Shown here: in pieces, positions 1 through 5,320 of the stretch
Numbering within the stretch: the stretch's first letter is position 1
Layout of the letters: each line of letters begins with the position of its first letter
Assembly (NCBI GenBank): GCA_900556095.1
Contig: USNU01000044.1
Coordinates: 1-8,845 of the forward strand
DNA length: 8,845 bases
Origin: an uncultured Bacteroidales bacterium
Lineage (GTDB): Bacteria; Bacteroidota; Bacteroidia; Bacteroidales; Paludibacteraceae
Direction: 5' to 3'
Program-made: the position numbers and the translations under genes
Notes under the pieces: generated by a model
Told to the model about the DNA's origin: nothing
The model's input: the letters and a program-made list of their open reading frames with translations, nothing else
Databases searched by the model: none

Positions 1-209
1 ACAGAGTCCGTCCTCCATTGCAGGTCAGGCTCCACATTCTCCCACGGCTGCTCATTGCGGATGTCCGACACCTGCTCGCGCATAGGAACAAACGCATTCG
101 CCTGCCCTTTGTACTTGGCAAAATCCACGTACTCGGGTTCGATACGCCTACACGAGACTAACGCCACAAGAAGCAACAGACCGTATGTTATATATGATAT
201 GTGTTTCAT
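1..209 (-). CDS. Lipoprotein of unknown function (3' part off the window)
   Basis: The reading frame starts with ATG at 209 and stays open to base 1, giving 69 visible codons; the C-terminus is missing. The N-terminus is a classic lipoprotein signal: MKH, a hydrophobic stretch at about residues 4-18, then the lipobox LVSC with Cys20 as the predicted acylated residue. The residues after the Cys are RRIEP, not the acidic run typical of Bacteroidota surface-export signals, so anchoring facing the periplasm is the simpler guess. The visible mature part is polar, rich in Glu, Gln and Trp, and matches no family I recognise. The start lies 4 bp after the stop of the beta-barrel gene, so the two are very probably co-transcribed and may act together at the outer membrane. 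Being a real lipoprotein gene is well supported; its function is unknown. Confidence 0.75.
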   Translation of the reverse strand, partial: MKHISYITYGLLLLVALVSCRRIEPEYVDFAKYKGQANAFVPMREQVSDIRNEQPWENVEPDLQWRTDS

Positions 210-213
210 ATTG

Positions 214-837
214 TCAGAAATTGCAGCCGACAGAGGCTGAGAACATACGCGAACCGAGCATATAGATAAAATTGCGCCCGGCGATAGCGTTCAAACCACC
301 AATCTCCACAGAGACAAAGCAATGTTTGCCACCGGCTTTGAGTCCCAACAGCGTAAATCCCCAAGCGGGTGTCCACGCAAGCGTACGCCCATACATATCC
401 GTTTCCGTACCGCCGTTTACGCCCACTCCGAACATGAGTGCCGAATAGAGATTGACGTGCGGTTTGTGGCAGTAGGAGAACCGCATAGCAGGCATCAGGC
501 AAGCATTGTAGAACGAATGGTCCTTGCTCGGCTCTGGCAAAGGTTGAGTGCCTACTCTCGTAACATCCCACCATACCTGTTCATAATCGGCCTGTACGCC
601 AAGAGAAAACCACGGGCGAAAGTAGTACTGGTACTCAACAAAGATATGCCCCGTATAGCGATAGCGGTTGGTACTATTAGAATTGTGGTACATTGCCTGC
701 TCATAGAGCATATCGCCCCAACCTATACGCAGTTCGTTGCGCACCGACATACGTTCTTCACGCGTGAGTGCAAACAGATTAGCCGAAGATAGCAAACCTA
801 CCAAAACGAGCCATATGGGAAGAACGCGATGTTTCAC
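214..837 (-). CDS. Small outer-membrane beta-barrel protein
   Basis: A 207-residue protein with a Sec signal peptide (residues 1-23, probable cleavage after the Ala of NLFA). The mature part shows alternating polar/aromatic strands typical of an 8-10-stranded barrel, for example around YTGHIFVEYQYYF, WFSLGVQADYEQVWW, FSYCHKPHVNLYSALMFGVG and the C-terminal strand. It ends in ...VGCNF; a terminal Phe is the usual signal for the BAM assembly machinery. Charged or Gly/Asn-rich stretches between strands fit loops and turns. I cannot assign a ligand or transport role. It sits 8 bp downstream of the M28/glutaminyl-cyclase gene and 4 bp upstream of a lipoprotein gene, so it is the middle gene of an envelope operon. 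The barrel call rests on strand pattern, signal peptide and terminal Phe, not on a named family. Confidence 0.8.
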   Translation of the reverse strand: MKHRVLPIWLVLVGLLSSANLFALTREERMSVRNELRIGWGDMLYEQAMYHNSNSTNRYRYTGHIFVEYQYYFRPWFSLGVQADYEQVWWDVTRVGTQPLPEPSKDHSFYNACLMPAMRFSYCHKPHVNLYSALMFGVGVNGGTETDMYGRTLAWTPAWGFTLLGLKAGGKHCFVSVEIGGLNAIAGRNFIYMLGSRMFSASVGCNF

Positions 838-845
838 AGAGAGAC

Positions 846-1826
846 TTATTGAATAACGGAAAGAACGGTTTCGCCGACAGCCTGAAGAGTGGCGGTGCTG
901 ATATTACGCATATCGTCTTGCTGCGTGTGCCACCACGAAGGGAAGCCCGTAGCATTACGTGTATCATAATGGATAATATCCACGCAAGGTATGCCGGCAA
1001 GGGTGTTGACATAGTAGTGGTCGTCCACAATAGGGTACGCCTGCTGATTGGTAAAATAACGTCCATGCCCCAATGCAGCCGCAGCACGCCAGACAGTCTC
1101 TACATAACTCTCGGCATACTGTGTAGAATACATCTCGCGCGGGAAAGACGCATCGGGTGCACCGACCATATCAAGCAAAATCCCGAAGCGGTATTTTACG
1201 TTATTTCCGTTTTGGGCATATTCGGAAGCCCATAGTTGGCTACCGAGACACCAAGTATTTTCACGCTCGATACCAGTATAGAACTGCGGAGTCCCCATAT
1301 CCTCGCAATCGAAGAACACAATATCTACGGGCGTAGAGAGCGTAGAGTCGGCTACCTGTTTTCCGAGTTGGCGTGCCACCTCGAGCAACACCCCTACCCC
1401 GCTGGCACCATCGTTAGCACCGGGAACATTGAGAAAACGGTTTTCGTACTCCTCTTCCTCATCACACCAGGGGCGAGTGTCGTAGTGCGCACACAAGAGG
1501 ACTCGAGAGCGGTCCCGTGTATTATCAGTATAGAAATGTCCGATGATATTGAATACCGCTTGCGGACGTCCGCTATAATCAAGCATAGAACCTTTCTGCA
1601 ACTCAACCTCCGCACCATACGCACGCAGTTGCTGCATAAGGAATACGGCACAATCGGTGTGCGATTTGCTATTCGGGACACGAGGACCGAAACGGAGTTG
1701 GCGGGAGATAAACTGATAGGCTGTATCTGCCGCAAAAGCTGGACGCTCAAGTACGGCGGATTTCTTGTTGCCACAAGACGTAAGTGCCAAGAGCAACAGC
1801 AATAATCCGAAAAGAGGTTTCTTCAT
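846..1826 (-). CDS. M28-family / glutaminyl-peptide cyclotransferase-like lipoprotein
   Basis: Predicted to be a zinc enzyme of the M28 fold closest to type II (mammalian-like) glutaminyl cyclases, which convert N-terminal Gln of exported proteins to pyroglutamate. The ATG at 1826 is chosen over one 8 codons upstream because it starts a compact lipoprotein signal (MKKPLFG, leucine-rich core, LTSC with Cys18), giving 326 residues. Motifs in order: AHYDTRPW (His114, Asp116), GANDGASG (Asp139), FFDCED (Glu175), LLDMVG (Asp219), DDHYYVN (His270) and WWHTQQDD (298-305). The order Asp, Glu, DDH and WHT..D is that of glutaminyl cyclases; an aminopeptidase is the alternative. The lipid anchor places it in the periplasm or on a membrane. 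It is the first gene of a three-gene envelope operon. The leader contains the TAATTA-box array. The fold is secure; cyclase versus peptidase activity is inferred. Confidence 0.88.
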   Translation of the reverse strand: MKKPLFGLLLLLLALTSCGNKKSAVLERPAFAADTAYQFISRQLRFGPRVPNSKSHTDCAVFLMQQLRAYGAEVELQKGSMLDYSGRPQAVFNIIGHFYTDNTRDRSRVLLCAHYDTRPWCDEEEEYENRFLNVPGANDGASGVGVLLEVARQLGKQVADSTLSTPVDIVFFDCEDMGTPQFYTGIERENTWCLGSQLWASEYAQNGNNVKYRFGILLDMVGAPDASFPREMYSTQYAESYVETVWRAAAALGHGRYFTNQQAYPIVDDHYYVNTLAGIPCVDIIHYDTRNATGFPSWWHTQQDDMRNISTATLQAVGETVLSVIQ

Positions 1827-1835
1827 GTTGTAGGG

Positions 1836-1869
1836 AACGTTAATTATCATGTAATTAGACGTTAATTAT
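1836..1869. repeat. 34-bp TAATTA-box element, copy 1
   Basis: Three TAATTA boxes begin at 1841, 1852 and 1863, an exact 11-bp period with 5-bp spacers (TCATG, GACGT). The element lies 9 bp upstream of the glutaminyl-cyclase-like ATG. A second copy of identical length and 29 of 34 matching bases lies at 5282-5315, upstream of a different gene. TAATTA is its own reverse complement, so the box array reads the same on both strands. Such phasing puts the boxes on one face of the helix, which would suit a protein that binds or bends DNA. It could instead be the remnant of a repeat family. Function is inferred only from spacing and recurrence. Confidence 0.6.
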
Positions 1870-1878
1870 TTTTGGAAA

Positions 1879-1900
1879 CATGTAATTAGCCATTAATTAT
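1879..1900. repeat. Degenerate half copy of the TAATTA-box element
   Basis: This 22-bp stretch matches 1848-1869 at 19 of 22 bases, differing only in the three central spacer bases (CCA instead of ACG). It holds two more TAATTA boxes, at 1883 and 1894, again 11 bp apart. The distance from the last box of copy 1 is 20 bp, close to two helical turns. The leader of the glutaminyl-cyclase operon therefore carries five boxes in all. Confidence 0.5.
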
Positions 1901-1955
1901 CCATCCATTAAATTAGGGCAACGTGGCGAATGGACTACCAATAGGGCTAATAGGA

Positions 1956-1963
1956 CAAATATA
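1956..1963 (-). promoter_or_regulatory. Candidate Bacteroides -7 element for the M28 operon
   Basis: On the minus strand this reads TATATTTG, a full match to the Bacteroidota -7 consensus TAnnTTTG. It would start transcripts near 1949 and leave a leader of about 120 nt that contains all five TAATTA boxes. No TTTG -33 element lies 19-21 bp upstream, where the prs terminator hairpin sits instead. The site also directly follows that hairpin and may simply be its U-rich tail. Confidence 0.35.
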
Positions 1964-1964
1964 T

Positions 1965-2002
1965 AGCACCTGTAGTGATCGGGATCTGACACTATAGGTG
2001 CT
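1965..2002 (-). terminator. Hairpin terminator downstream of prs
   Basis: Two 13-base arms (AGCACCTGTAGTG and CACTATAGGTGCT on the plus strand) pair fully except for one G-U pair, around a 12-nt loop. The hairpin starts 7 bp after the prs stop codon. On the minus strand it is followed by an A/T-rich tail (ATATATTTG) rather than a pure U run, so the terminator is strong in stem and modest in tail. Its position between two minus-strand genes with separate functions supports transcript termination here. Confidence 0.65.
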
Positions 2003-2009
2003 ATTATCG

Positions 2010-2972
2010 TTAGTGGATATTCAGTTCGCTGACGCTGGAGTGGGTCTGGATTGCTTGGATAGTAAGAGCAATCGGTTTAGCCAGACTCTCAACGTGCACT
2101 TTGCTACAACGGGTGGTATCAAAGGGCAGAGAATCGGTGAATACCAGTTCTTCCAACTCACTATTCTCGATACGCTCACAAGCCGGTCCCGACATAATAC
2201 CATGGCTGACCACAGCACGGACACTCTTGGCACCCGCTTTCTTCATCACTTCGGCGGCCTTGCAGAGCGTACCCGCCGTATCTGCCATATCATCCACTAT
2301 AATCACATCCTTACCATAGACATCACCCAGGACACGTATCTCACTCACCTGGTTGAACACCTCACGGTTTTTGTAACAGATAACCATGGGCACATCACGC
2401 TCGGTCATACCATGCATTTTCTTGGCAAAAGCCGCCGCACGCTTGGAACCGCCCACATCAGGCGAAGCAACAATGAGTTTTTTAAGATTAAGACTCGCCA
2501 CATAAGGAGCAAGAACATTGGAGCCGTAGATATGGTCAACAGGAATATCAAAGAAACCTTGAATCTGGTCGGCGTGGAGATCAACGGTAATGACACGGTC
2601 GGCGCCTGCACCCTGAATCATATTGGCAACCAGTTTGGCACCGATAGAAACGCGGGGTTTGTCTTTACGGTCCTGACGCGCCCAACCGAAATACGGAATG
2701 ACGGCAATGACTTTGTAGGCACTGGCACGCTTGGCGGCGTCAATCATAAGGAGCAACTCCATAAGGTTGTCGCTACTTGGGCAGGTGGATTGTACGAGAT
2801 AGACCGAATGCCCGCGGACAGACTCGTTAAAATAAGCGGCGAACTCACCATCGGAGAAACGGTCGATATGTACATCGCCTAATTTACAGCCGAGTTGGTC
2901 ACAAATACGTTGCGCGAGGGCTTCGCCCTTAGAGCCCGCAAAAACCTTGTACGGGCTTAATTCTGTTGCCAT
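2010..2972 (-). CDS. prs: Ribose-phosphate pyrophosphokinase (PRPP synthetase)
   Basis: Makes 5-phosphoribosyl-1-pyrophosphate from ribose-5-phosphate and ATP, the precursor for purine, pyrimidine, histidine, tryptophan and NAD synthesis; a cytosolic class I enzyme. The 320 residues are close to the usual 310-320. Motifs: FSDGE (39-43), the ATP-binding loop YFGWARQDR (94-102), VDLHADQIQGFF (130-141), PDVGG (171-175) and the PRPP loop VDDMADTAGT (226-235). I chose ATG 2972, which begins MATELSPYKVF; an ATG 24 codons upstream only adds a low-complexity, non-conserved extension. No TAnnTTTG promoter is visible just upstream, so it may be transcribed with the DUF4290 gene 146 bp upstream. The intervening leader holds a structured element (3048-3102), and the gene ends in a strong hairpin. 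Identity is secure. Confidence 0.97.
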   Translation of the reverse strand: MATELSPYKVFAGSKGEALAQRICDQLGCKLGDVHIDRFSDGEFAAYFNESVRGHSVYLVQSTCPSSDNLMELLLMIDAAKRASAYKVIAVIPYFGWARQDRKDKPRVSIGAKLVANMIQGAGADRVITVDLHADQIQGFFDIPVDHIYGSNVLAPYVASLNLKKLIVASPDVGGSKRAAAFAKKMHGMTERDVPMVICYKNREVFNQVSEIRVLGDVYGKDVIIVDDMADTAGTLCKAAEVMKKAGAKSVRAVVSHGIMSGPACERIENSELEELVFTDSLPFDTTRCSKVHVESLAKPIALTIQAIQTHSSVSELNIH

Positions 2973-3047
2973 AATGTTTTGCTTGAAGACTTTACAAAAA
3001 GTCCACGAAAGGAAAAAAAGTTTATAAACCTGAGTCAAGCACATCTT

Positions 3048-3102
3048 CCTTGCGTCCTTCTGAACCCATCGGCAGAAACCGCGGTTTCAAACTTCCGCAA
3101 GG
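3048..3102 (-). other. Structured element in the prs leader
   Basis: A 7-bp outer inverted repeat (CCTTGCG / CGCAAGG) encloses a perfect 14-bp palindrome, GAAACCGCGGTTTC, at 3075-3088. As RNA from the minus strand it could fold into a stem with an inner GAAAC-CGCG-GTTTC hairpin. It lies 16 bp after the DUF4290 stop and 75 bp before the prs start. Further towards prs are a 10-bp palindrome (3020-3029) and seven T on the minus strand (3013-3019), a weak terminator-like arrangement. It could be a 5' leader regulator, an attenuator, or a processing or terminator site of the upstream gene. I recognise no known RNA family. Confidence 0.4.
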
Positions 3103-3118
3103 CAGCCTGTCAAGACCC

Positions 3119-3433
3119 CTATCTTTTCTTTTTCTTATTTTGGTCGGGAGCAGAAATGCGAGCCATCGGGAGGGCCTCAAAAGCGGGGAAATCACACCTA
3201 ATTTTGCCGTCAGACAGGCGTTCCAAGTCCTCACGGACGCGATTGAGTCCGGACTCTTGGTCTTTGTTCCAAACCAGATTCTTCTGACGCATACATTGCG
3301 CTATGTAGATTACCAACGCTTCACGCTCCTGTTGGTTTTCGATAGTACATGCGTATGCAATCATATCCTGAATAATCCGCCCATAATTGCGCATACGAAT
3401 GGGCGTGGTATTACGAGTAAGAGTTTGTTTCAT
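3119..3433 (-). CDS. DUF4290 family protein
   Basis: A 104-residue protein, predicted cytosolic, with no signal peptide or membrane segment. The stretch MRNYGRIIQDMIAYACTIE near residues 14-33, followed by a Glu/Arg-rich helix and an IYIAQCM segment, matches the N-terminal part of the DUF4290 family as I remember it, including the YGR.IQ core. The central HLRD/LWDHL-type segment of longer members is reduced here, and the protein ends in a basic tail (NKKKKR). DUF4290 is found in Bacteroidota and its function is unknown. The ATG at 3433 is the first in frame. It is encoded upstream of prs in the same direction and could share a transcript with it. The gene is probably real because of its family match and position; nothing more can be said about its role. 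Confidence 0.7.
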   Translation of the reverse strand: MKQTLTRNTTPIRMRNYGRIIQDMIAYACTIENQQEREALVIYIAQCMRQKNLVWNKDQESGLNRVREDLERLSDGKIRCDFPAFEALPMARISAPDQNKKKKR

Positions 3434-3515
3434 CTTGTTTTTGACAGGACCATGGCTCTACAAGCCACAGACCTTATATTATATGTTCTATTTTTCGATT
3501 CATTCGCCTCCGGTC

Positions 3516-3535
3516 AGACCCGCTTTAGACCCGCT
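3516..3535. repeat. 9-bp direct repeat with 11-bp period
   Basis: AGACCCGCT occurs at 3516-3524 and again at 3527-3535, one helical turn apart. On the minus strand the pair lies just downstream of TAAATTTA (3535-3542), a one-base miss to the TAnnTTTG -7 consensus, and about 80-100 bp upstream of the DUF4290 start. The layout is like an operator at a transcription start, but the promoter is weak and this is inference. The rest of the 202-bp gap (3434-3635) holds only short hairpins. Confidence 0.35.
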
Positions 3536-3635
3536 AAATTTATCCACTCAGAAAATGGCGAAAATGTTGCAGTTTTTCAAAGACGACACCTTATTGTAAC
3601 AGTCTGGAAACGGAGTCCGAAAACGGAGGACGGTA

Positions 3636-4694
3636 TCACTTGCGTCGAATGAGATAAATCATCGTGGGATAGTGGTCGCCATAACCATCCTGCCACACAC
3701 CACTTTTGTGTGTACGGAGGGGCGTACCTTTGTCCTTGCCCTCTTGGACGGTGAGGAAGTCCTTATTAAATATCTGCGATTTCCAATACGTCCACTTGCC
3801 CGATTCCAACCTGGCGTTCATCAGCGGTTCGGAGATGATAATCTGGTCGAAGAGATTCCAACTGCCATTGTACGCCAACGAGCCTATGCCACGGTCGAGT
3901 TTCTGCCACATTGTATTGAAATAGCCCTGCGGCTCCACCTCTTCACGGGTTTTCTTTGCCCCAAGCACTTCGGCGCAACTATGATTGAACGGGTCATCGT
4001 TGAGGTCGCCCATAATGATGATTTTCGCTTGCGGTTCACGATGATAGATACTATCGCAGATGCTCCGAGTGAGCATAGCAGCCGTGTCTCGCGACGGGCG
4101 GGAAGAGAGTTCCCCACCATAACGACTTGGCCAGTGATTAACCAAAATATGAACTCTCTCCGGCGTCCCTTCACCAACAAGGTAGCCCGAAACAAGCAAC
4201 TGGAGACGACTGCGCACCACACCTCCGTCCGCATAGTGGGCATGCAACTCATGTCCTTTGACACTTACCGGTCGGAAAGCCGTACTATCGTACATAAAAC
4301 CGACGTCCACTCCACGGCGGTCAGGTCCCTCAAGCAGAATGGGTTTGTAGCGGCGATTATACTTGTTGGTCTCTGCACACAAATCTTCCATACAACGCAT
4401 ATTCTCCACCTCGGCAACACCTACACAGACCGCACCGCGCGGATCTTCATCCGTACCGAGTTGCGAAATGGCATATCCCATATTGTGAATTTTATGCTCA
4501 TACTTGAGCGATGTCCATTTCATTCCGCCATCAGGCAGATATTCATAGTCGTTTTTTCCCTCATCATGAATGGTATCAAAAAGGTTCTCTAGGTTGTAAA
4601 AAGCAATACAACGCACATAAGTTTCGTTTTGTGCCAAAAGGGAAGAACTGAGCAGTAAGCACAGCGACAATACCCAAAGCGATGTGTGTCTCAT
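3636..4694 (-). CDS. Secreted endonuclease/exonuclease/phosphatase-family protein
   Basis: A 352-residue protein of the EEP fold (the DNase I-like metal-dependent phosphodiesterase superfamily). Its signal peptide ends SSSLLA, with predicted cleavage before Gln22, so it should act in the periplasm or outside. EEP motifs appear in order: FYNLENLFD (32-40, metal-site Asn34), VAEVEN (93-98, catalytic Glu), VNHWPSR (185-191, His187), MGDLNDDP (228-235, Asp230/Asn232) and the C-terminal GDHYP (339-343, Asp340/His341). All catalytic positions are present, so it is probably active. The substrate, whether nucleic acid, a phospho-lipid or a sugar phosphate, cannot be told from sequence. The ATG at 4694 lies about 17 nt downstream of a predicted transcription start. 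The gene is monocistronic by position, divergent from ssb and followed by a 202-bp gap. Confidence 0.9.
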   Translation of the reverse strand: MRHTSLWVLSLCLLLSSSLLAQNETYVRCIAFYNLENLFDTIHDEGKNDYEYLPDGGMKWTSLKYEHKIHNMGYAISQLGTDEDPRGAVCVGVAEVENMRCMEDLCAETNKYNRRYKPILLEGPDRRGVDVGFMYDSTAFRPVSVKGHELHAHYADGGVVRSRLQLLVSGYLVGEGTPERVHILVNHWPSRYGGELSSRPSRDTAAMLTRSICDSIYHREPQAKIIIMGDLNDDPFNHSCAEVLGAKKTREEVEPQGYFNTMWQKLDRGIGSLAYNGSWNLFDQIIISEPLMNARLESGKWTYWKSQIFNKDFLTVQEGKDKGTPLRTHKSGVWQDGYGDHYPTMIYLIRRK

Positions 4695-4717
4695 AATGGA
4701 AAATTAGTAAATCGCTG

Positions 4718-4749
4718 CAAAGTTATAGCAAAATTTTGATATGTGCAAA
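4718..4749 (-). promoter_or_regulatory. Bacteroides-type promoter for the EEP-family gene
   Basis: On the minus strand a TTTG -33 element (4746-4749) is followed after 20 bp by TAACTTTG (4718-4725), a full match to TAnnTTTG. Spacing and order fit the sigma-ABfr consensus of Bacteroidota. Transcription would begin near 4711, giving a leader of under 20 nt. Confidence 0.7.
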
Positions 4750-4765
4750 AAAAGTCGTAATTTTG
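4735..4765 (+). promoter_or_regulatory. Bacteroides-type promoter for ssb
   Basis: TTTG at 4735-4738, a 19-bp spacer and TAATTTTG at 4758-4765 match both boxes of the Bacteroidota housekeeping promoter exactly. Transcription should start near 4772, leaving a leader of about 60 nt. That leader contains a 12-bp palindrome, TTATAATTATAA, at 4793-4804. The promoter overlaps the oppositely directed one at 4718-4749, so both cannot easily be occupied at once. Confidence 0.75.
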
Positions 4766-4831
4766 CGGCAAATATGCACGAAGCATAATCATTTATAATT
4801 ATAATGACCCTAAATAAAAACTGACCAAACT

Positions 4832-5272
4832 ATGTCATCTGTAAACAAAGTTATTCTCATTGGAAACGTGGGTTCAGACCCGGAAGTGCGCTATCTTGAT
4901 CGCGGTGTAGCCATTGCTAATTTCAACCTTGCCACCACCGAGCGCGGCTACACAATGCAAAACGGCACACAAGTACCCGACAAAACCGATTGGCACGCCA
5001 TCGTACTTTGGCGCAATCTCGCCGAATGGGCAGAACGCTATGTACGCAAAGGAATGAAAGTGTATGTAGAGGGAAAACTGCAGACCCGTACATGGGAAAA
5101 AGACGGACAAGTACGCCGCAAAACCGAAATAATTGCAGAGAACGTACAGATATTGTATCCCGCAGAATACCAGAATATGGGACGTAACAACATAGACGCC
5201 ACACCCGCCGAAGATACTGCCGTGCAGACAGGCGACAACGACGGATTCCAAGAGGAAGAGAATATCTTCTAA
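4832..5272 (+). CDS. ssb: Single-stranded DNA-binding protein
   Basis: Binds and protects single-stranded DNA in replication, repair and recombination, and recruits partner enzymes through its C-terminal tip. The 146 residues begin with the typical SSB start (MSSVNKVILIGNVGSDPEVR) and continue through an OB fold to about residue 110. Visible family segments are VAIANFNLATTER, TDWHAIVLW, LAEWAERYVRKGMKVYVEGKLQTRTW and AENVQIL. A short linker with acidic stretches ends in EEENIF. The last residue is the expected Phe, but the usual penultimate Pro (DIPF or DLPF) is Ile here. The gene has its own promoter about 60 bp upstream and is followed after 48 bp by a same-strand acyltransferase gene. Identity is secure. 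Confidence 0.97.
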   Translation: MSSVNKVILIGNVGSDPEVRYLDRGVAIANFNLATTERGYTMQNGTQVPDKTDWHAIVLWRNLAEWAERYVRKGMKVYVEGKLQTRTWEKDGQVRRKTEIIAENVQILYPAEYQNMGRNNIDATPAEDTAVQTGDNDGFQEEENIF

Positions 5273-5281
5273 GACCGGAAG

Positions 5282-5315
5282 AACGTTGATTATTACATAA
5301 TTAGACGTTAATTTT
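5282..5315. repeat. 34-bp TAATTA-box element, copy 2
   Basis: Three boxes, TGATTA, TAATTA and TAATTT, begin at 5287, 5298 and 5309, again exactly 11 bp apart. The stretch aligns without gaps to 1836-1869 with 29 of 34 identical bases, including the run AATTAGACGTTAATT. It fills most of the gap between ssb and the FemAB-like gene and ends 5 bp before the latter's ATG. Relative to the downstream gene it lies in the opposite orientation to copy 1. It could regulate the acyltransferase gene separately from ssb, or be a dispersed repeat. Confidence 0.6.
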
Positions 5316-5320
5316 AAGAT

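Noticed and set aside
206..574. Overlapping 122-codon frame on the minus strand
   Set aside because: It is an alternative frame within the beta-barrel gene, which has a signal peptide, barrel strands and a terminal Phe.
1998..2882. Long open frame of 294 codons on the plus strand
   Set aside because: It lies wholly antisense to prs, whose motifs are unmistakable, and its translation shows no family features.
3048..3102. Possible tRNA, because of a 7-bp acceptor-like stem and a GGTTTC/GGGTTCA sequence
   Set aside because: The element is only 55 nt long, lacks D- and anticodon-arm geometry on either strand, and the inner sequence is a palindrome instead.
3606..3630. Small hairpins and AAACGGAG direct repeat downstream of the EEP-family gene
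   Set aside because: The TCCG-AAAA-CGGA stem is only 4 bp and no T-run follows on the minus strand, so I do not call a terminator.
3050..3652. Open frame of 200 codons on the plus strand covering the prs leader and the gap upstream of DUF4290
   Set aside because: It runs antisense to the DUF4290 gene and through intergenic hairpins, without family motifs or a ribosome site.
3672..4592. Open frame of 306 codons on the plus strand
   Set aside because: It is antisense to the EEP-family gene, which has a signal peptide and all catalytic motifs; the plus-strand product is low in recognisable structure.
4793..4804. Perfect 12-bp palindrome TTATAATTATAA in the ssb leader
   Set aside because: It is made only of A and T and short; unlike the TAATTA arrays it is not repeated or phased, so it may be chance in A/T-rich sequence.
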